Positions 9,550-18,860 of a stretch of DNA of 64,000 bases are shown here, in pieces. The position numbers were made by a program, and so were the translations under genes. The notes beneath the pieces were generated by a model. That model was not told the origin of the DNA. It did no database searches and saw only the letters and a program-made list of their open reading frames with translations. Source of the stretch: Kineococcus aurantiacus (GTDB lineage Bacteria > Actinomycetota > Actinomycetes > Actinomycetales > Kineococcaceae); NCBI RefSeq assembly GCF_013409345.1, contig NZ_JACCBB010000001.1, forward strand, positions 2,170,001-2,234,000, read 5' to 3'. How positions within the stretch are numbered: position 1 is the first letter of the stretch; each line of letters begins with the position of its first letter.

Positions 9550-11172
9550 ATGCAGCACGCCCCTGCGCCCGACCTCGACACCGTCTTCGCCGCCCTGCCC
9601 ACCGCGTACCTCGTGGTCGACCGCGACCTCGTGATCGTCGAGGTCAACCGCGCCTACGCGACCATGCTGTCGCGCCGTCGCGAGGACCTCGTGGGACGGC
9701 CCGTGTTCGAGGCCTTCCCCCCACCGCCGGACACCCTCGACGACGACGGCAGCAACCCCGCCGAGGTGTCCATGCGCCGCGCCCTGGCCGGGGAGACCGA
9801 CGTCCTGCCCACGCTGCACTACGACGTGGTCTCCCCGGCCACCGGCGAGCTGGTCCAGCGGCACTGGTCGGTCGTCAACGCCCCGCTCGCCGACGCCGAC
9901 GGCGTCGTCCGCTACGTCCTGCACCGCGTCGAGGACATCACCGACTACGTCCTGGAGCGGGCCCGCTCGGTGCAGGTCGAGGCCGAGCTGTTCGTGCGCG
10001 ACCGCGAGGTGGAGGTGGCCCGCCGCGCCGAGCGGCTGGCCGCCCGCACCGTCGCCGCGCAGGCGCACGTCGCGCTGCAGCTCGTCGAGGCCGGTGACCA
10101 CGACGAGCTGCTGGAGGGCGTGCGCACCTTCGCCCGCTCCGTGCTGGGCGCCGCCACCGCCTCCGCCGCCCTGCTCGGCGAGCGCCCCCCCGGCAGCGCC
10201 GCCGCCGAGGTGACGGCGGCGGGCTGCCCGTCCCTGGTGCAGACGCCCGTCGTCGTCGACGGCGTGCAGCTCGGCGAGCTGGCCCTGGGCTGGGACCACC
10301 CGCGGACCCTGGGCGCCGGCGACCACGAGGTCGTCGGGGCCGTCGCCGTCCAGTACGGCCAGGCCGTCCTGCGGCTGCGGCACCGGGCCGCGGAGCAGGA
10401 GGCCGCCGAGACCGCGCTGGCCATGTCGGAGACGTTGCAGCGCAGCCTGCTGCCGCGACCCACCGCCGTCGCCGGGCTCGACGTCGCCGTCCGGTACCGG
10501 CCCGCCTCCCAGCAGGCCCGGGTCGGCGGGGACTGGTACGACGTGTTCCACGACGCCGACGGGACCGCGGCCCTGACGATCGGCGACGTCAGCGGCCACG
10601 ACGGCACGGCCGCCGCCCTCATGGGTCAGGTGCGCTCCCTGCTGCGCGGCGTCGCCTACGCCACCCCCGCCGACCCCGGCCACCTGCTCGGCGTCCTCGA
10701 CGAGGCCCTGTTCGACCTCGGCGTGGACGCGCTGGCCACCGCGGTCCTGGTGAGCGTGCACCCCGACGGGCGCGGCGGGCGCTGCCTGCGCTGGTCCAAC
10801 GCGGGCCACCCCCCGCCGCTGCTGCTGCTGCCCGACGGGTCGGTGGAGGTCCTGGCCCGCGAACCGGAGCTGCTGCTGGGCTGCCGGACCGGCACCGGGC
10901 GCTCGACCCACCGCCGCGACCTGCCCGACGGGGCGACGGTCGTGCTCTACACCGACGGCCTCGTCGAACGGCGCGGCGCCACGATCGACGACGGCGTCCA
11001 GTGGCTGCGCGAACGGGTCGCCGCGCTCGCCGGGGACGACCCCGAGGAGCTGTGCGACGGCCTGCTGGCGGACCTGGGCGTCCCCGAGGACGACGTCGCG
11101 CTGCTGCTCGCGCGGGCCGTCCCCGCCGGCAGCCGCCCCGTCGCCGGCCTCGTCCTCACCGGGTCGGCCTGA
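9550..11172 (+). CDS. PAS-domain SpoIIE/PP2C-type serine phosphatase
   Basis: A cytoplasmic 540-aa signalling protein. An N-terminal PAS domain (AALPTAYLVVDRDLVIVEVN, then GRPVFEAFPP) is followed by a helical linker and a GAF-like region (about 165-280). The C-terminal PP2C-SIG domain (about 300-500) has LQRSLLPRP, VGGDWYDVF, IGDVSGHDG and SNAGHPPPL, including the metal-binding aspartates. Such proteins (RsbU/RsbP type) dephosphorylate anti-anti-sigma factors in the general stress response. No anti-sigma or anti-anti-sigma gene is adjacent. A second phosphatase lies at 34569-36308. Confidence 0.92.
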   Translation: MQHAPAPDLDTVFAALPTAYLVVDRDLVIVEVNRAYATMLSRRREDLVGRPVFEAFPPPPDTLDDDGSNPAEVSMRRALAGETDVLPTLHYDVVSPATGELVQRHWSVVNAPLADADGVVRYVLHRVEDITDYVLERARSVQVEAELFVRDREVEVARRAERLAARTVAAQAHVALQLVEAGDHDELLEGVRTFARSVLGAATASAALLGERPPGSAAAEVTAAGCPSLVQTPVVVDGVQLGELALGWDHPRTLGAGDHEVVGAVAVQYGQAVLRLRHRAAEQEAAETALAMSETLQRSLLPRPTAVAGLDVAVRYRPASQQARVGGDWYDVFHDADGTAALTIGDVSGHDGTAAALMGQVRSLLRGVAYATPADPGHLLGVLDEALFDLGVDALATAVLVSVHPDGRGGRCLRWSNAGHPPPLLLLPDGSVEVLAREPELLLGCRTGTGRSTHRRDLPDGATVVLYTDGLVERRGATIDDGVQWLRERVAALAGDDPEELCDGLLADLGVPEDDVALLLARAVPAGSRPVAGLVLTGSA

Positions 11173-11181
11173 CCGCGTCCC

Positions 11182-12276
11182 TCACCGGCCGGGCGGACCC
11201 GGCAGGGCGCGGCGCAGGTGCGGGGCGAAGCGCTCGGCGACCAGGCGGTGCGAGACCGCGTCGAGGTGCAGGGCGTCCGGCAGCGGGTGCGCCGCCTCGT
11301 CCGCCGCGCCGAACAGCTCCAGGCCGTCGACCAGGTGCAGGTGCGGGTCGTCGGCCTGGCGCTGGCGCACGACCCGTTCCAGCTCCGCGCGCAGCGAGGA
11401 CAGCGTGAGGCGGCCCGGCTCGGGCGTCCCCGTGGCCGTGAACCGCACCTCGCCGCGGGCCAGCGCGTCCAGGTCGAACGCCCCCGGCCCGGGGGTGTCC
11501 TCGTGCAGGGCGCAGTGCAGCGGCGTGACGACCAGCAGCGGCGTCGCCGGGTGCCCCTCGCGCACGGTGTCGAGGAACCCGTGGACCGCGGGGGTGAAGG
11601 CCCGCAGCCGCATGGCGTCCGCGTTGACGACGTTGATCCCCAGCTCCAGGCTGACGACGTCGGCCGGCAGGTCGCGGACGGCGCGCGCGGTCGAGGCGTC
11701 GAGCAGCGCGCCGCCGCCCAGGCCGAGGTTGCGCAGCTGCAGGTGCGGGGCGGCGAGGGCGACCCACGTCGTGCTGGGGCTGGCCGCGCCGGAGCCCTGG
11801 GACAGGGAGCTGCCGTGGTGCACCCACACCGGCCGCTCGTCCACCACGGGGCGGGCCGAACCCTCGACGCGGCAGGACAGCAGTTCCGTCCTCTCGTGCT
11901 GCGGCAGCCAGACCTCCACGAGCTGGTCGCGCGCCGGCACGCCCGTGAAGACGACCCGGCCCTCGTCGGCCGTCGTGAGGCCGACGAGCTCGCCGTCGAC
12001 GCGCAGGTCGTAGACGCCCGGCGGCCGCGGCGGGACGCCCGGGTAGCTCTGGCGGGTCGCCTCGACGCGCAGCTCCACGGCGCTCACCGTCCCGCGGAAC
12101 ACGACCCGGACCCCCGAGGGCTGCGCCTCGGCCGTCAGGAGCTGGGGGTCGGGGAACTGCCGGCGCGCCCACGCGGGCAGGCGGTGCGGCAGGACCCCGC
12201 GGGCCGTCGTCTCCAGCTCGACGGCGCCGTGCACGTACTGCTCGGTCAGCGGCAGGTCCACGCCCGGGCCCCTCAC
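11182..12276 (-). CDS. SGNH/GDSL hydrolase with N-terminal beta domain
   Basis: A 364-aa esterase/lipase-like enzyme. An N-terminal beta-rich region (about 1-150) precedes an SGNH domain: WVHHGSSLSQGSG supplies the nucleophile serine, SLELGINVVNADAM the oxyanion block, and PDALHLDAVSHRLVAERFAP the Asp-x-x-His pair near the end. Similar two-domain acyltransferases/esterases act in polyketide tailoring or polysaccharide deacylation, but nothing here fixes the substrate. The GTG start overlaps the stop of the aldo/keto reductase by four bases, so they form a two-gene operon. No signal peptide is visible. Confidence 0.8.
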   Translation of the reverse strand: MRGPGVDLPLTEQYVHGAVELETTARGVLPHRLPAWARRQFPDPQLLTAEAQPSGVRVVFRGTVSAVELRVEATRQSYPGVPPRPPGVYDLRVDGELVGLTTADEGRVVFTGVPARDQLVEVWLPQHERTELLSCRVEGSARPVVDERPVWVHHGSSLSQGSGAASPSTTWVALAAPHLQLRNLGLGGGALLDASTARAVRDLPADVVSLELGINVVNADAMRLRAFTPAVHGFLDTVREGHPATPLLVVTPLHCALHEDTPGPGAFDLDALARGEVRFTATGTPEPGRLTLSSLRAELERVVRQRQADDPHLHLVDGLELFGAADEAAHPLPDALHLDAVSHRLVAERFAPHLRRALPGPPGR

Positions 12277-13202
12277 GTCCAGGGCAGGGTGGCGCGGGTG
12301 GCCCAGTACCGCTCGGGCGGCTCGGCGGCCCCGTCGGGCACGACCGCGGGGGGCCGGGCGGCGAGGTTCTGCTCCAGCTGCCCGGTCGTCACCGCGCCGC
12401 TGAGGACCACGTCGACGAAGGGCTGGGCCAGGACCGCGCCGAGCGCGAAGGCGTCGACGCCCTGCCCGTCGACCCGCGCGAGCGCCGCGACGGCCGGGTC
12501 CGCGCCGCGGGCGGTGAGGCGGCCGTTGGCGACGCCCTCCTTCACCACGACGAGCCAGCCCTCGTCGTGGGCCTGCGCCAGCACCGGGCCGACGGAGCGT
12601 TCCAGCAGGTTCCACGTGGCCTGCACGGCGCTGAACGGCGCGCCGGTACCCAGCGCGCGTTCCAGGACGGCTCCCTGCGCGGGCCCGCTCGTCGAGAGGC
12701 CGACCCGAACGCCGGTGGCGGCGAGACCGGCCAGCGCCGCGAGCAGCGGCCCGTCGTCCAGGGCGGGGCTGTCGGGGGTGATGGAGTGGACGAGGTAGAC
12801 GTCCGGGGGGCCGCCGAGGGCGTCGAGCGTCTGGGGCCACTGCCGCTCGAACATGGCCAGGGAGTGGTCCTTGCGCTCGTGGACGGCGGCGTCCAGGGAC
12901 CAGTCGCCGACGTACTCGTAGCCCCACTTGGAGCCGATGGTGAGCTGGTCGCGCCGCCCGGGGTGGGCGGCGAGCCAGGTGCCGAGGAACCGCTCGGCGT
13001 GGCCGTAGGAGCGGGCGACGTCGACGTACCGGACCCCGCGCTCCCAGGCCAGGTCGAGCAACTGGTGACAGCGGGCTTCCATCTCCTCCACGGACCGTGA
13101 GGAGGCGAGGTCGTCACCGCGGCCCAGCGTGAGGTACGCGGGCCGGCCGGCGGCGGCCAGCCCCAGACCGAACCGGTGCACCCAGGGAGTGGTGTAGGTC
13201 AC
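12273..13202 (-). CDS. aldo/keto reductase
   Basis: NADPH-dependent oxidoreductase of 309 aa with a TIM-barrel pattern. The catalytic tetrad residues are visible in VDVARSYGHAERFLG (Asp and Tyr), IGSKWGYEYVG (Lys) and VYLVHSITPD (His). It closes with AFALGAVLAQPFVDVVLSGA. It heads a two-gene operon with the SGNH hydrolase. Its ATG is 41 bp from the divergent zwf start, so the two may share a control region. Substrate unknown. Confidence 0.9.
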   Translation of the reverse strand: MTYTTPWVHRFGLGLAAAGRPAYLTLGRGDDLASSRSVEEMEARCHQLLDLAWERGVRYVDVARSYGHAERFLGTWLAAHPGRRDQLTIGSKWGYEYVGDWSLDAAVHERKDHSLAMFERQWPQTLDALGGPPDVYLVHSITPDSPALDDGPLLAALAGLAATGVRVGLSTSGPAQGAVLERALGTGAPFSAVQATWNLLERSVGPVLAQAHDEGWLVVVKEGVANGRLTARGADPAVAALARVDGQGVDAFALGAVLAQPFVDVVLSGAVTTGQLEQNLAARPPAVVPDGAAEPPERYWATRATLPWT

Positions 13203-13243
13203 TCGCGTAGCGTAGGTGGGGCACCACCCTCCCCCCCATCGAG

Positions 13244-14695
13244 TTGGAGACGGACATGAACAACGCGCTGGGCGCCACCACGAGCGCCGGCCCCACCGTC
13301 TTCGTCGTGTACGGCGCCAGCGGCGACCTCGCCAAGCGCCTGGTCATGCCCGGTTTCGCCGCGCTCGCCGCGGCCGGTCTGCTGCCCGACCAGTGGGTCC
13401 TCATCGGTTCCGGCCGCCGCGCCACCCCGGTCGAGCAGTACCGCGAGCACGTCCGCGACGGTCTGCAGGAGTTCGCCCGCGGCAAGAATGGCGTGACCGA
13501 CGAGGTCATCGAGTCGATCCTGCCGGGGCTGCGCTTCGCCGGCGGCGGTTTCACGGCCGAGGACCCCGGCGAGCTGCTGGACGCCATCGCCGCGGCCAAG
13601 GACGAGATCGGCTCCGACGCCCAGGTCGTGCACTACCTCGCGCTGCCGCCGACGACGTTCGTGGACTACACCCGGGCCATCGCCGCCCACGGGCTGGCCG
13701 AGGGCACCCGCGTCGTCTACGAGAAGCCCTACGGGACGTCCCCGCAGTCCTTCGAGGAGCTCGACCGGCTCGTCCTGTCGGTCTTCGAGGAGCAGCAGGT
13801 CTTCCGCATCGACCACTTCCTGGGCAAGGAGGCCACCCAGCAGCTGCACGTCATCCGGTTCGCCAACCGCATGATCGAGCAGCTGTGGTCCAACGAGCAC
13901 GTCGCCCAGGTCCAGATCGACGTCCCCGAGGTGCTCGGCGTCGACGACCGCGCCACGTTCTACGACGAGACCGGCGCCACCCTCGACATGCTCGTCACCC
14001 ACCTGCTGCAGGTGGCCGCCGAGGTGGCGCTCGACCCGCCGGCGGACTGGACCTCCGACGCGCTGGCGACGGCCCGCGAGGCCGTCCTGGCCAAGGTCCG
14101 CCCCATCGACCCCGACGAGGTCGTCCTCGGCCAGGCCGTGGGGTACCAGGACCTGGAGGACGTGCGCGACGGGTCCAGCACGGACACCTTCGTCGCGGCC
14201 CGGGTGTGGGTCGACACCGAGCGCTGGAGCGGCGTCCCGTTCGTCCTGCGGACCGGCAAGAAGCTCGCCGAGTCCCACCAGCACGTCACCCTCGTGTTCA
14301 AGCGGCCGCTGAACTCCCCGCAGAAGGACGACGCCGCCGCCCCCGAGACGCTGACGTTCACGTTGTCCGGCAACGGGTCCCTGTTCGCCGGGGTCACCGC
14401 CCGCCGCCCCGGCGTCTCCGACGACCTGGTGCCGGGGAACCTGTACCTGGACCTGGCCGACCTGCCCAACGCCGAGCCGCTGCCGCCGTACGCGGCGCTG
14501 CTGCGCGACGTCCTCATCGGCGACCGCGCCCTGTTCACCACCTCCGACGGGCTCCGGGACGCCTGGCGCGTCGCGGCCCCGATGCTGGACTGCCGTCCCC
14601 AGCTGCACCCCTACGAGCCGGGGACGTGGGGCCCGGCCGAGGCCGAGGCGATCGCCGCCCCGTACGGCTGGCTCACCGAGCACCCCCGCGCCTGA
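13244..14695 (+). CDS. zwf: glucose-6-phosphate 1-dehydrogenase
   Basis: First enzyme of the oxidative pentose phosphate pathway: glucose 6-phosphate to 6-phosphogluconolactone with NADP+ reduction. It is 483 aa. Diagnostic segments are VVYGASGDLAKR (dinucleotide site, about 22-33), YEKPYGTS, the active-site signature RIDHFLGKEATQQ near 188, and FVLRTGKKLAESH. ATG codons at 13244 and 13256 are both possible; the first is preceded by GAGTTGGAGACGG. The usual neighbours opcA, gnd, tal and tkt are absent, so this may be a second, stand-alone copy. It is followed by a strong hairpin. Confidence 0.93.
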   Translation: METDMNNALGATTSAGPTVFVVYGASGDLAKRLVMPGFAALAAAGLLPDQWVLIGSGRRATPVEQYREHVRDGLQEFARGKNGVTDEVIESILPGLRFAGGGFTAEDPGELLDAIAAAKDEIGSDAQVVHYLALPPTTFVDYTRAIAAHGLAEGTRVVYEKPYGTSPQSFEELDRLVLSVFEEQQVFRIDHFLGKEATQQLHVIRFANRMIEQLWSNEHVAQVQIDVPEVLGVDDRATFYDETGATLDMLVTHLLQVAAEVALDPPADWTSDALATAREAVLAKVRPIDPDEVVLGQAVGYQDLEDVRDGSSTDTFVAARVWVDTERWSGVPFVLRTGKKLAESHQHVTLVFKRPLNSPQKDDAAAPETLTFTLSGNGSLFAGVTARRPGVSDDLVPGNLYLDLADLPNAEPLPPYAALLRDVLIGDRALFTTSDGLRDAWRVAAPMLDCRPQLHPYEPGTWGPAEAEAIAAPYGWLTEHPRA

Positions 14696-14716
14696 GGTCC
14701 GCGTTCCCCGCTCGAA

Positions 14717-14763
14717 GCACGGTTCGGGCCCTCCCAGGGCCCTGGGGAGGGCCCGAACCGTGC
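14717..14763. terminator. terminator hairpin after zwf
   Basis: Perfect 19-bp stem: GCACGGTTCGGGCCCTCCC (14717-14735) pairs with 14745-14763 across a 9-nt loop. It lies 21 bp after zwf and is followed by GTTGG rather than a T-run, as often seen in high-GC genomes. Confidence 0.75.
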
Positions 14764-14850
14764 GTTGGGCGGGAGGCCGCGGCGACCCCGCGCCCGGTGC
14801 TCCCCGCGCGTCCCCTCCCCCGCGCGGCCCCGGCGGTCCAGAGTGGGTCC

Positions 14851-15093
14851 ATGTCGGACGATCTGCTGGCCAACCCGGCGAACTTCCCCGAGCTCATGCT
14901 CCTGCCGCACCTGGACGACGAGTGGACCGAGGTCCGGCTCGGGCGGCGCAGCGACGGGGCGTGGGAGGTCTACGTGACCATCCGGGTGGACGAGGGGTAC
15001 CGCAGCGAGGCGGCGGCCCAGGCCGTCGCCGACCACTACCGGGAGAACCTGCAGGCCTACGTCGAGCAGCGGCGGCGCAAGCGGATGCGCTGA
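14851..15093 (+). CDS. small hypothetical protein
   Basis: An 80-aa protein I do not recognise. It begins MSDDLLANPANFPELMLLPH and ends in a basic helix (ENLQAYVEQRRRKRMR). The centre, LGRRSDGAWEVYVTIRVDEG, looks like a beta-hairpin. Codon third positions are almost all G/C, which supports coding. It lies between the zwf terminator and the convergent CAP gene, so it is probably monocistronic. No signal peptide. Confidence 0.6.
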   Translation: MSDDLLANPANFPELMLLPHLDDEWTEVRLGRRSDGAWEVYVTIRVDEGYRSEAAAQAVADHYRENLQAYVEQRRRKRMR

Positions 15094-15142
15094 CCGCCCA
15101 CCCGCGGGGCGCGGGACGGCGCGGGCCCGTGACGGGCCGGGC

Positions 15143-15799
15143 TCAGGACAGCGAGCGGGTGACGCGGTCCAGGGCGGGCGCGGGGGCCGAGGCCGGCGCG
15201 GCGGGGGCCGCGGGAACGGGCAGGGCCTGCGCGGGCGCCTGCGCCAGTGGCGCCGGAACCGGAGCGGGAGCCGGGGCCGGGTGGAAACCGGCGACGGGGC
15301 CGTTGGGCTGCTCGAAGACCTGCACGACCCACAGGCGACCGTCCTCGGAGCGGACCGCACCGAAACCGGCGACGCTGACCTCCGGGCGCAGGATGTTCGC
15401 CCGGTGGCCCGGGGAGGCCATGAACGCGCCCTGCAACTGGTCGGCGTCGGCGCCGACGCCGACGTTCTCGGCCACCAGCGACCACCCGGACAGCTGGCGG
15501 GACAGGTCGGGGTTGTGCTTGAGCTCGGCGTCGCCGGCCATCCGGAACGCCCAGTCGGTGGCGACCCGGTTGGCGTCGTCGGACAGCCCCAGGGCGGGCA
15601 GGCCGTTCTGGACGCGGGCGGCGTTGACGAGTTCGTACGCGTGCTGGGCCTGGCCGCCGTCACCGGTGAGGGCCGGGCCGTCCGCCTGCGCCGCACCGGC
15701 TCCGACGACGGCGCCCGCGGCGGCGGCGACGAGCGCGGCGGCGCCCAGGACGCGACGGCGCAGGGGGGTGCGGGGGGCGGTGCGGGCCGTGGTGTCCAC
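15143..15799 (-). CDS. secreted CAP-domain (SCP/PR1-like) protein
   Basis: A 218-aa exported protein. The N-terminus is a signal peptide: basic (PLRRR), a hydrophobic alanine/valine run, then AGAAQA as probable cleavage site. The CAP domain spans about 50-160: YELVNAARVQNGLPAL, LKHNPDLSRQLSG, VAENVGVGA, and FMASPGHRANIL with the conserved Ser-Pro-Gly-His. The rest is a proline/alanine tail, probably spanning the cell wall. Bacterial CAP proteins are poorly understood; roles in stress, adhesion or lipid binding are suggested. Confidence 0.9.
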   Translation of the reverse strand: MDTTARTAPRTPLRRRVLGAAALVAAAAGAVVGAGAAQADGPALTGDGGQAQHAYELVNAARVQNGLPALGLSDDANRVATDWAFRMAGDAELKHNPDLSRQLSGWSLVAENVGVGADADQLQGAFMASPGHRANILRPEVSVAGFGAVRSEDGRLWVVQVFEQPNGPVAGFHPAPAPAPVPAPLAQAPAQALPVPAAPAAPASAPAPALDRVTRSLS

Positions 15800-15916
15800 A
15801 GGGTCCTCCGGGGGGCGGGGGCGTTCGGGGGGTTTCGTGCTCCCCCTCCCCCTCGGCCCCCGCGGGCCGCTCCTGTAGCCCGACCGGGTGAGAGGACCCC
15901 GCGCCCCGCCGGGCCG

Positions 15917-16834
15917 TCAGCCCGCCGACGTCGGCAGGTGCACCCGCGGCACGTCGTCCCCGTCGGTCCGCGCCCCCGCCGGCGCACCGTCCCGCGCGCG
16001 CACCTGGGCCGCGGTCCACGTCGCGCCGGCGCTGGCCGCGACCACGAGCACCACGCCCGCACCGCCGAGCACCGTCATGCCCTGCCCCAGCAGCGCCCAC
16101 CCGGCGAGGGAGGCGATGACGGGTTCGAGGCTGAGCAGGACCCCGAACGTCCGCTGCGGCAACCGGCGCAGCGCCGCCAGTTCGAGGGAGTAGGGCACCA
16201 CCGAGGCGAGCACGGCCGTCCCCAGCGCCAGCAGCAGCCCGTGCGGGGCGCTGACCGCGTGCAGCGCACCGGCGGCGCCGAACGGCACGAGCACCAGCGC
16301 CCCGACCGCGGTCGCGACCGCCAGCCCCCCGTGGCCCTCCGTCACCCGGCCCAGCCGGGCCCCGGCCACGATGTACGCCGCCCAGCAGGCCCCCGCCAGG
16401 AGCGCGAACACGACGCCCAGCACGTCGAGGGAACCACCGCCGCCCTCCCCGGCCAGCCCCAGCACGGCGACGCCGACGAGCGCGAGCGCCACCCACAGCA
16501 GGTCCCGGACCCGGCGGCTGGTGACGGCCGCCAGCGTCAGGGGGCCCAGGAACTCCACGGTGACGGCGGTGCCGAGGTCGATGCGGGACAGCGCGGCGTA
16601 GAAGCAGCCGTTCATCGCGCCCAGGCTCAGCCCCAGCAGCACGGCCGCGCGCCACTGCGGGCCGGTCCATCGCCGCACGCGCGGGCGGAACACCAGCAGG
16701 AGCAGCAGCGCGGCCAGCCCCAGCCGCAGCAGGGTCGTGCCCGTGCTGCCGCCGAGGGCGAAGAGGTGGACGGCGAGGGCGGCGCCGAACTGCAGCGACG
16801 TGCACGAGCCGATGACGAGGAGGAGCGGACCCAC
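15917..16834 (-). CDS. EamA/DMT family exporter (RhtA-like)
   Basis: A 305-aa membrane protein with ten hydrophobic segments arranged as two EamA repeats. Features such as SLQFGAALAVHLFALGGSTG, LGAMNGCFYAALSRIDLGTA, VEFLGPLTLAAV and LSLEPVIASLAGWALLGQGM match the RhtA-type amino-acid/homoserine exporter group of the drug/metabolite transporters. The GTG at 16834 is preferred to the longer frame, which runs through the divergent regulator. It is divergent from the LysR gene at 16920, the typical arrangement of a LysR regulator and its target exporter. Confidence 0.87.
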   Translation of the reverse strand: MGPLLLVIGSCTSLQFGAALAVHLFALGGSTGTTLLRLGLAALLLLLVFRPRVRRWTGPQWRAAVLLGLSLGAMNGCFYAALSRIDLGTAVTVEFLGPLTLAAVTSRRVRDLLWVALALVGVAVLGLAGEGGGGSLDVLGVVFALLAGACWAAYIVAGARLGRVTEGHGGLAVATAVGALVLVPFGAAGALHAVSAPHGLLLALGTAVLASVVPYSLELAALRRLPQRTFGVLLSLEPVIASLAGWALLGQGMTVLGGAGVVLVVAASAGATWTAAQVRARDGAPAGARTDGDDVPRVHLPTSAG

Positions 16835-16892
16835 CGTCCCAGTCTCCTCCGCGCGAACCTGCCGTCCAGCGAACGTCTCCGAGCAGTACCGT

Positions 16893-16905
16893 TCAGCTCC
16901 GCTGA
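16893..16905. promoter_or_regulatory. LysR-type T-N11-A box
   Basis: TCAGC-TCC-GCTGA, a perfect 5-bp inverted repeat of the T-N11-A form bound by LysR regulators, between the EamA gene (-) and the LysR gene (+). It lies 15 bp before the LysR start, which suggests autoregulation and control of the exporter. Confidence 0.5.
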
Positions 16906-16919
16906 CGAATCGAGGTCCC

Positions 16920-17825
16920 GTGCTGGACGTCCACCGGCTGCGCCTGCTGCGCGAGCTGCACCGGCGGGGCACGCTGGCGGCCGTCGCGGCGGCCATGAGC
17001 TACAGCCCCTCAGCGGTCTCGCAGCAGCTGTCCCAGCTCGAGGCCGAGGCCGGGGTGCCGCTGCTGGAGAAGCGGGGCCGCGGGGTCGTGCTGACCCCCG
17101 CGGCCCGGCTCCTCGTCGCGCACGCCGACGCCGTGCTGTCCCAGCTCGAACGGGCCGAGGCGGACCTGGCGGCGCTGTCCCGGGAGGTGTCGGGGGTGCT
17201 GCGCGTGGCGAGCTTCCAGACGGTCCTGTTCGCGCTCGTCCCCGGTGCGCTGACGCTCCTGGCGGCCCGGCACCCGGCGCTGCGCGTCGTCATCGACCAC
17301 CGGGAGGCCGAGCCGGCGTTCTCCGCGCTCGCGGCCCGCGACGTCGACCTGGTGCTGGGCGAGGAGTACCCGGGGCTGCCGCACCCGCGCGCGGCCGACG
17401 TCGACGAGGAGGACCTCGTGCACGACGCGCTGCGCCTGGCGGTCCCGGCGACGGGCCCGTGGTCGGGGGTGTCGCGGCTGGAGGACCTCGCCGGGGCGCC
17501 GTGGGTCCTCGAACCCGTGGACACCGACCCGGGCCGCTGGGTGCTGGCCCGCTGCCGGCAGGCCGGTTTCGAACCCGACGTGCGGGTGCAGACGCCCGAC
17601 GCGCTGCTGCACGTGCACCTGGTGGAGACCGGGCACGCGGTGGCGCTGCTGCCGGACCTGTCCCACGCGGGGCGGCGCCCCGCCCTGCGCTTCGCCGACC
17701 TGCCCGGGCACCCGGCGCGGCGGCTGTTCACGGGGGTGCGGCGCGGGGCGGCGGGGCGGCCCGCGGTGCGGGCGTTCCGCGACGCGCTGCGGGAGGTGGC
17801 GCGGGAGGTCGCGGCCGGCGCCTGA
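16920..17825 (+). CDS. LysR family transcriptional regulator
   Basis: A 301-aa LysR regulator. The N-terminal winged helix has RLLRELHRRGTLAAVAAAMS and YSPSAVSQQLSQLEAEAG. A periplasmic-binding-like effector domain follows (VLRVASFQTVLFALVPGALT). The actinobacterial form with SYSPSAVSQQ is common next to EamA exporters. The GTG start at 16920 gives the HTH at the usual place. It probably controls the divergent exporter at 15917-16834; inducer unknown. Confidence 0.92.
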   Translation: MLDVHRLRLLRELHRRGTLAAVAAAMSYSPSAVSQQLSQLEAEAGVPLLEKRGRGVVLTPAARLLVAHADAVLSQLERAEADLAALSREVSGVLRVASFQTVLFALVPGALTLLAARHPALRVVIDHREAEPAFSALAARDVDLVLGEEYPGLPHPRAADVDEEDLVHDALRLAVPATGPWSGVSRLEDLAGAPWVLEPVDTDPGRWVLARCRQAGFEPDVRVQTPDALLHVHLVETGHAVALLPDLSHAGRRPALRFADLPGHPARRLFTGVRRGAAGRPAVRAFRDALREVAREVAAGA

Positions 17826-17837
17826 GCGCGGCGCCGG

Positions 17838-18860
17838 TCAGCGCCGGGGCCGCCCCGAGACCCGCACGTCCCCGCCGACGACGCTCACGTCGTCGACGTC
17901 GAGGCCGATCGCGTCGGTGATCGTCGTGACGCCCGTGCCGGCCAGGGCCGCGGTCCCCGCCCCCAGCAGCGTGGGCGCCACGTACGCGACGACGCGGTCG
18001 ACGAGCCCGGCGGCGAGGAACGCCCCGGCCAGGGTGGGCCCGCCCTCCAGCAGCACGGACACGACCCCGCGCCCGCGCAGCTCCGCCAGCAGCTCCGCGG
18101 GCGTCCCGGCGCGGGAGACGAGGGTGGGGGCGGCGTCGTCGAGCACGCGGGCGCCGGCGGGGACCCGGCCCCGCCGGTCGAGGACCACGCGCAGCGGCTG
18201 CCGCCCGGACGGGGTGCCGTCGGCCGCGCGCGCGGTGAGGTGCGGGTCGTCGGCCAGGACGGTCCCGGACCCGGCGACGACCGCGTCGACGCGGCGGCGC
18301 AGGTCGTGGACCTCCTCGCGGGAGGCCGCCGAGGAGATCCACCGGCTGGTGCCGTCGGCGGCGGCCGAGCGGCCGTCGAGGGTGGCGGCGAACTTCCACA
18401 GCACGTGGGGGCGGCCCGAGCGGGCCGAGACCAGCCACGCCTCGTTGACGCGCTCGGCCTGCGGCGCCAGGACCCCGGCGAGGACCTCGACGCCGGCGGC
18501 GCGCAGCGTGTCCGCCCCGCCGCCCTCGACGGCACCGGGGTCGGGGACGGCGTAGACGACGCGGGCGACCCCGGCGCGCAGCAGCGCCTGGGCGCACGGG
18601 CCCGTGCGGCCGGTGTGGTTGCACGGTTCGAGCGTCACGTAGGCGGTGGCGCCGCGGGCGCGGTCCCCGGCGGCGGCCAGCGCGTTGACCTCGGCGTGGG
18701 GGCCGCCGGCGCGTTCGTGCCAGCCCTCCCCCACGACCGTCCCGTCGGGGGCCACGAGCACCGACCCCACGACGGGGTTCGGGGACGTCGTCCCCAGGCC
18801 CCGGGCGGCGAGCTCCACCGCCCGGGCCATGGGCCGCTCGTCGAGGTCGGGCGCGGGCAT
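17838..18860 (-). CDS. ribD: bifunctional riboflavin biosynthesis deaminase/reductase RibD
   Basis: Catalyses the second and third steps of riboflavin synthesis: deamination of the diaminopyrimidine, then NADPH reduction of the ribosyl side chain. It is 340 aa. The N-terminal cytidine-deaminase-like domain has zinc motifs GGPHAEVNAL and EPCNHTGRTGPC. The C-terminal DHFR-like reductase domain has RPHVLWKFAATLDGRSAA, DLRRRVDAVVAGSGTVLADD and SVLLEGGPTLAGAFL. The ATG shares one base with the ribA stop (TGATG). No ribE, ribH or ribB is nearby. Confidence 0.95.
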   Translation of the reverse strand: MPAPDLDERPMARAVELAARGLGTTSPNPVVGSVLVAPDGTVVGEGWHERAGGPHAEVNALAAAGDRARGATAYVTLEPCNHTGRTGPCAQALLRAGVARVVYAVPDPGAVEGGGADTLRAAGVEVLAGVLAPQAERVNEAWLVSARSGRPHVLWKFAATLDGRSAAADGTSRWISSAASREEVHDLRRRVDAVVAGSGTVLADDPHLTARAADGTPSGRQPLRVVLDRRGRVPAGARVLDDAAPTLVSRAGTPAELLAELRGRGVVSVLLEGGPTLAGAFLAAGLVDRVVAYVAPTLLGAGTAALAGTGVTTITDAIGLDVDDVSVVGGDVRVSGRPRR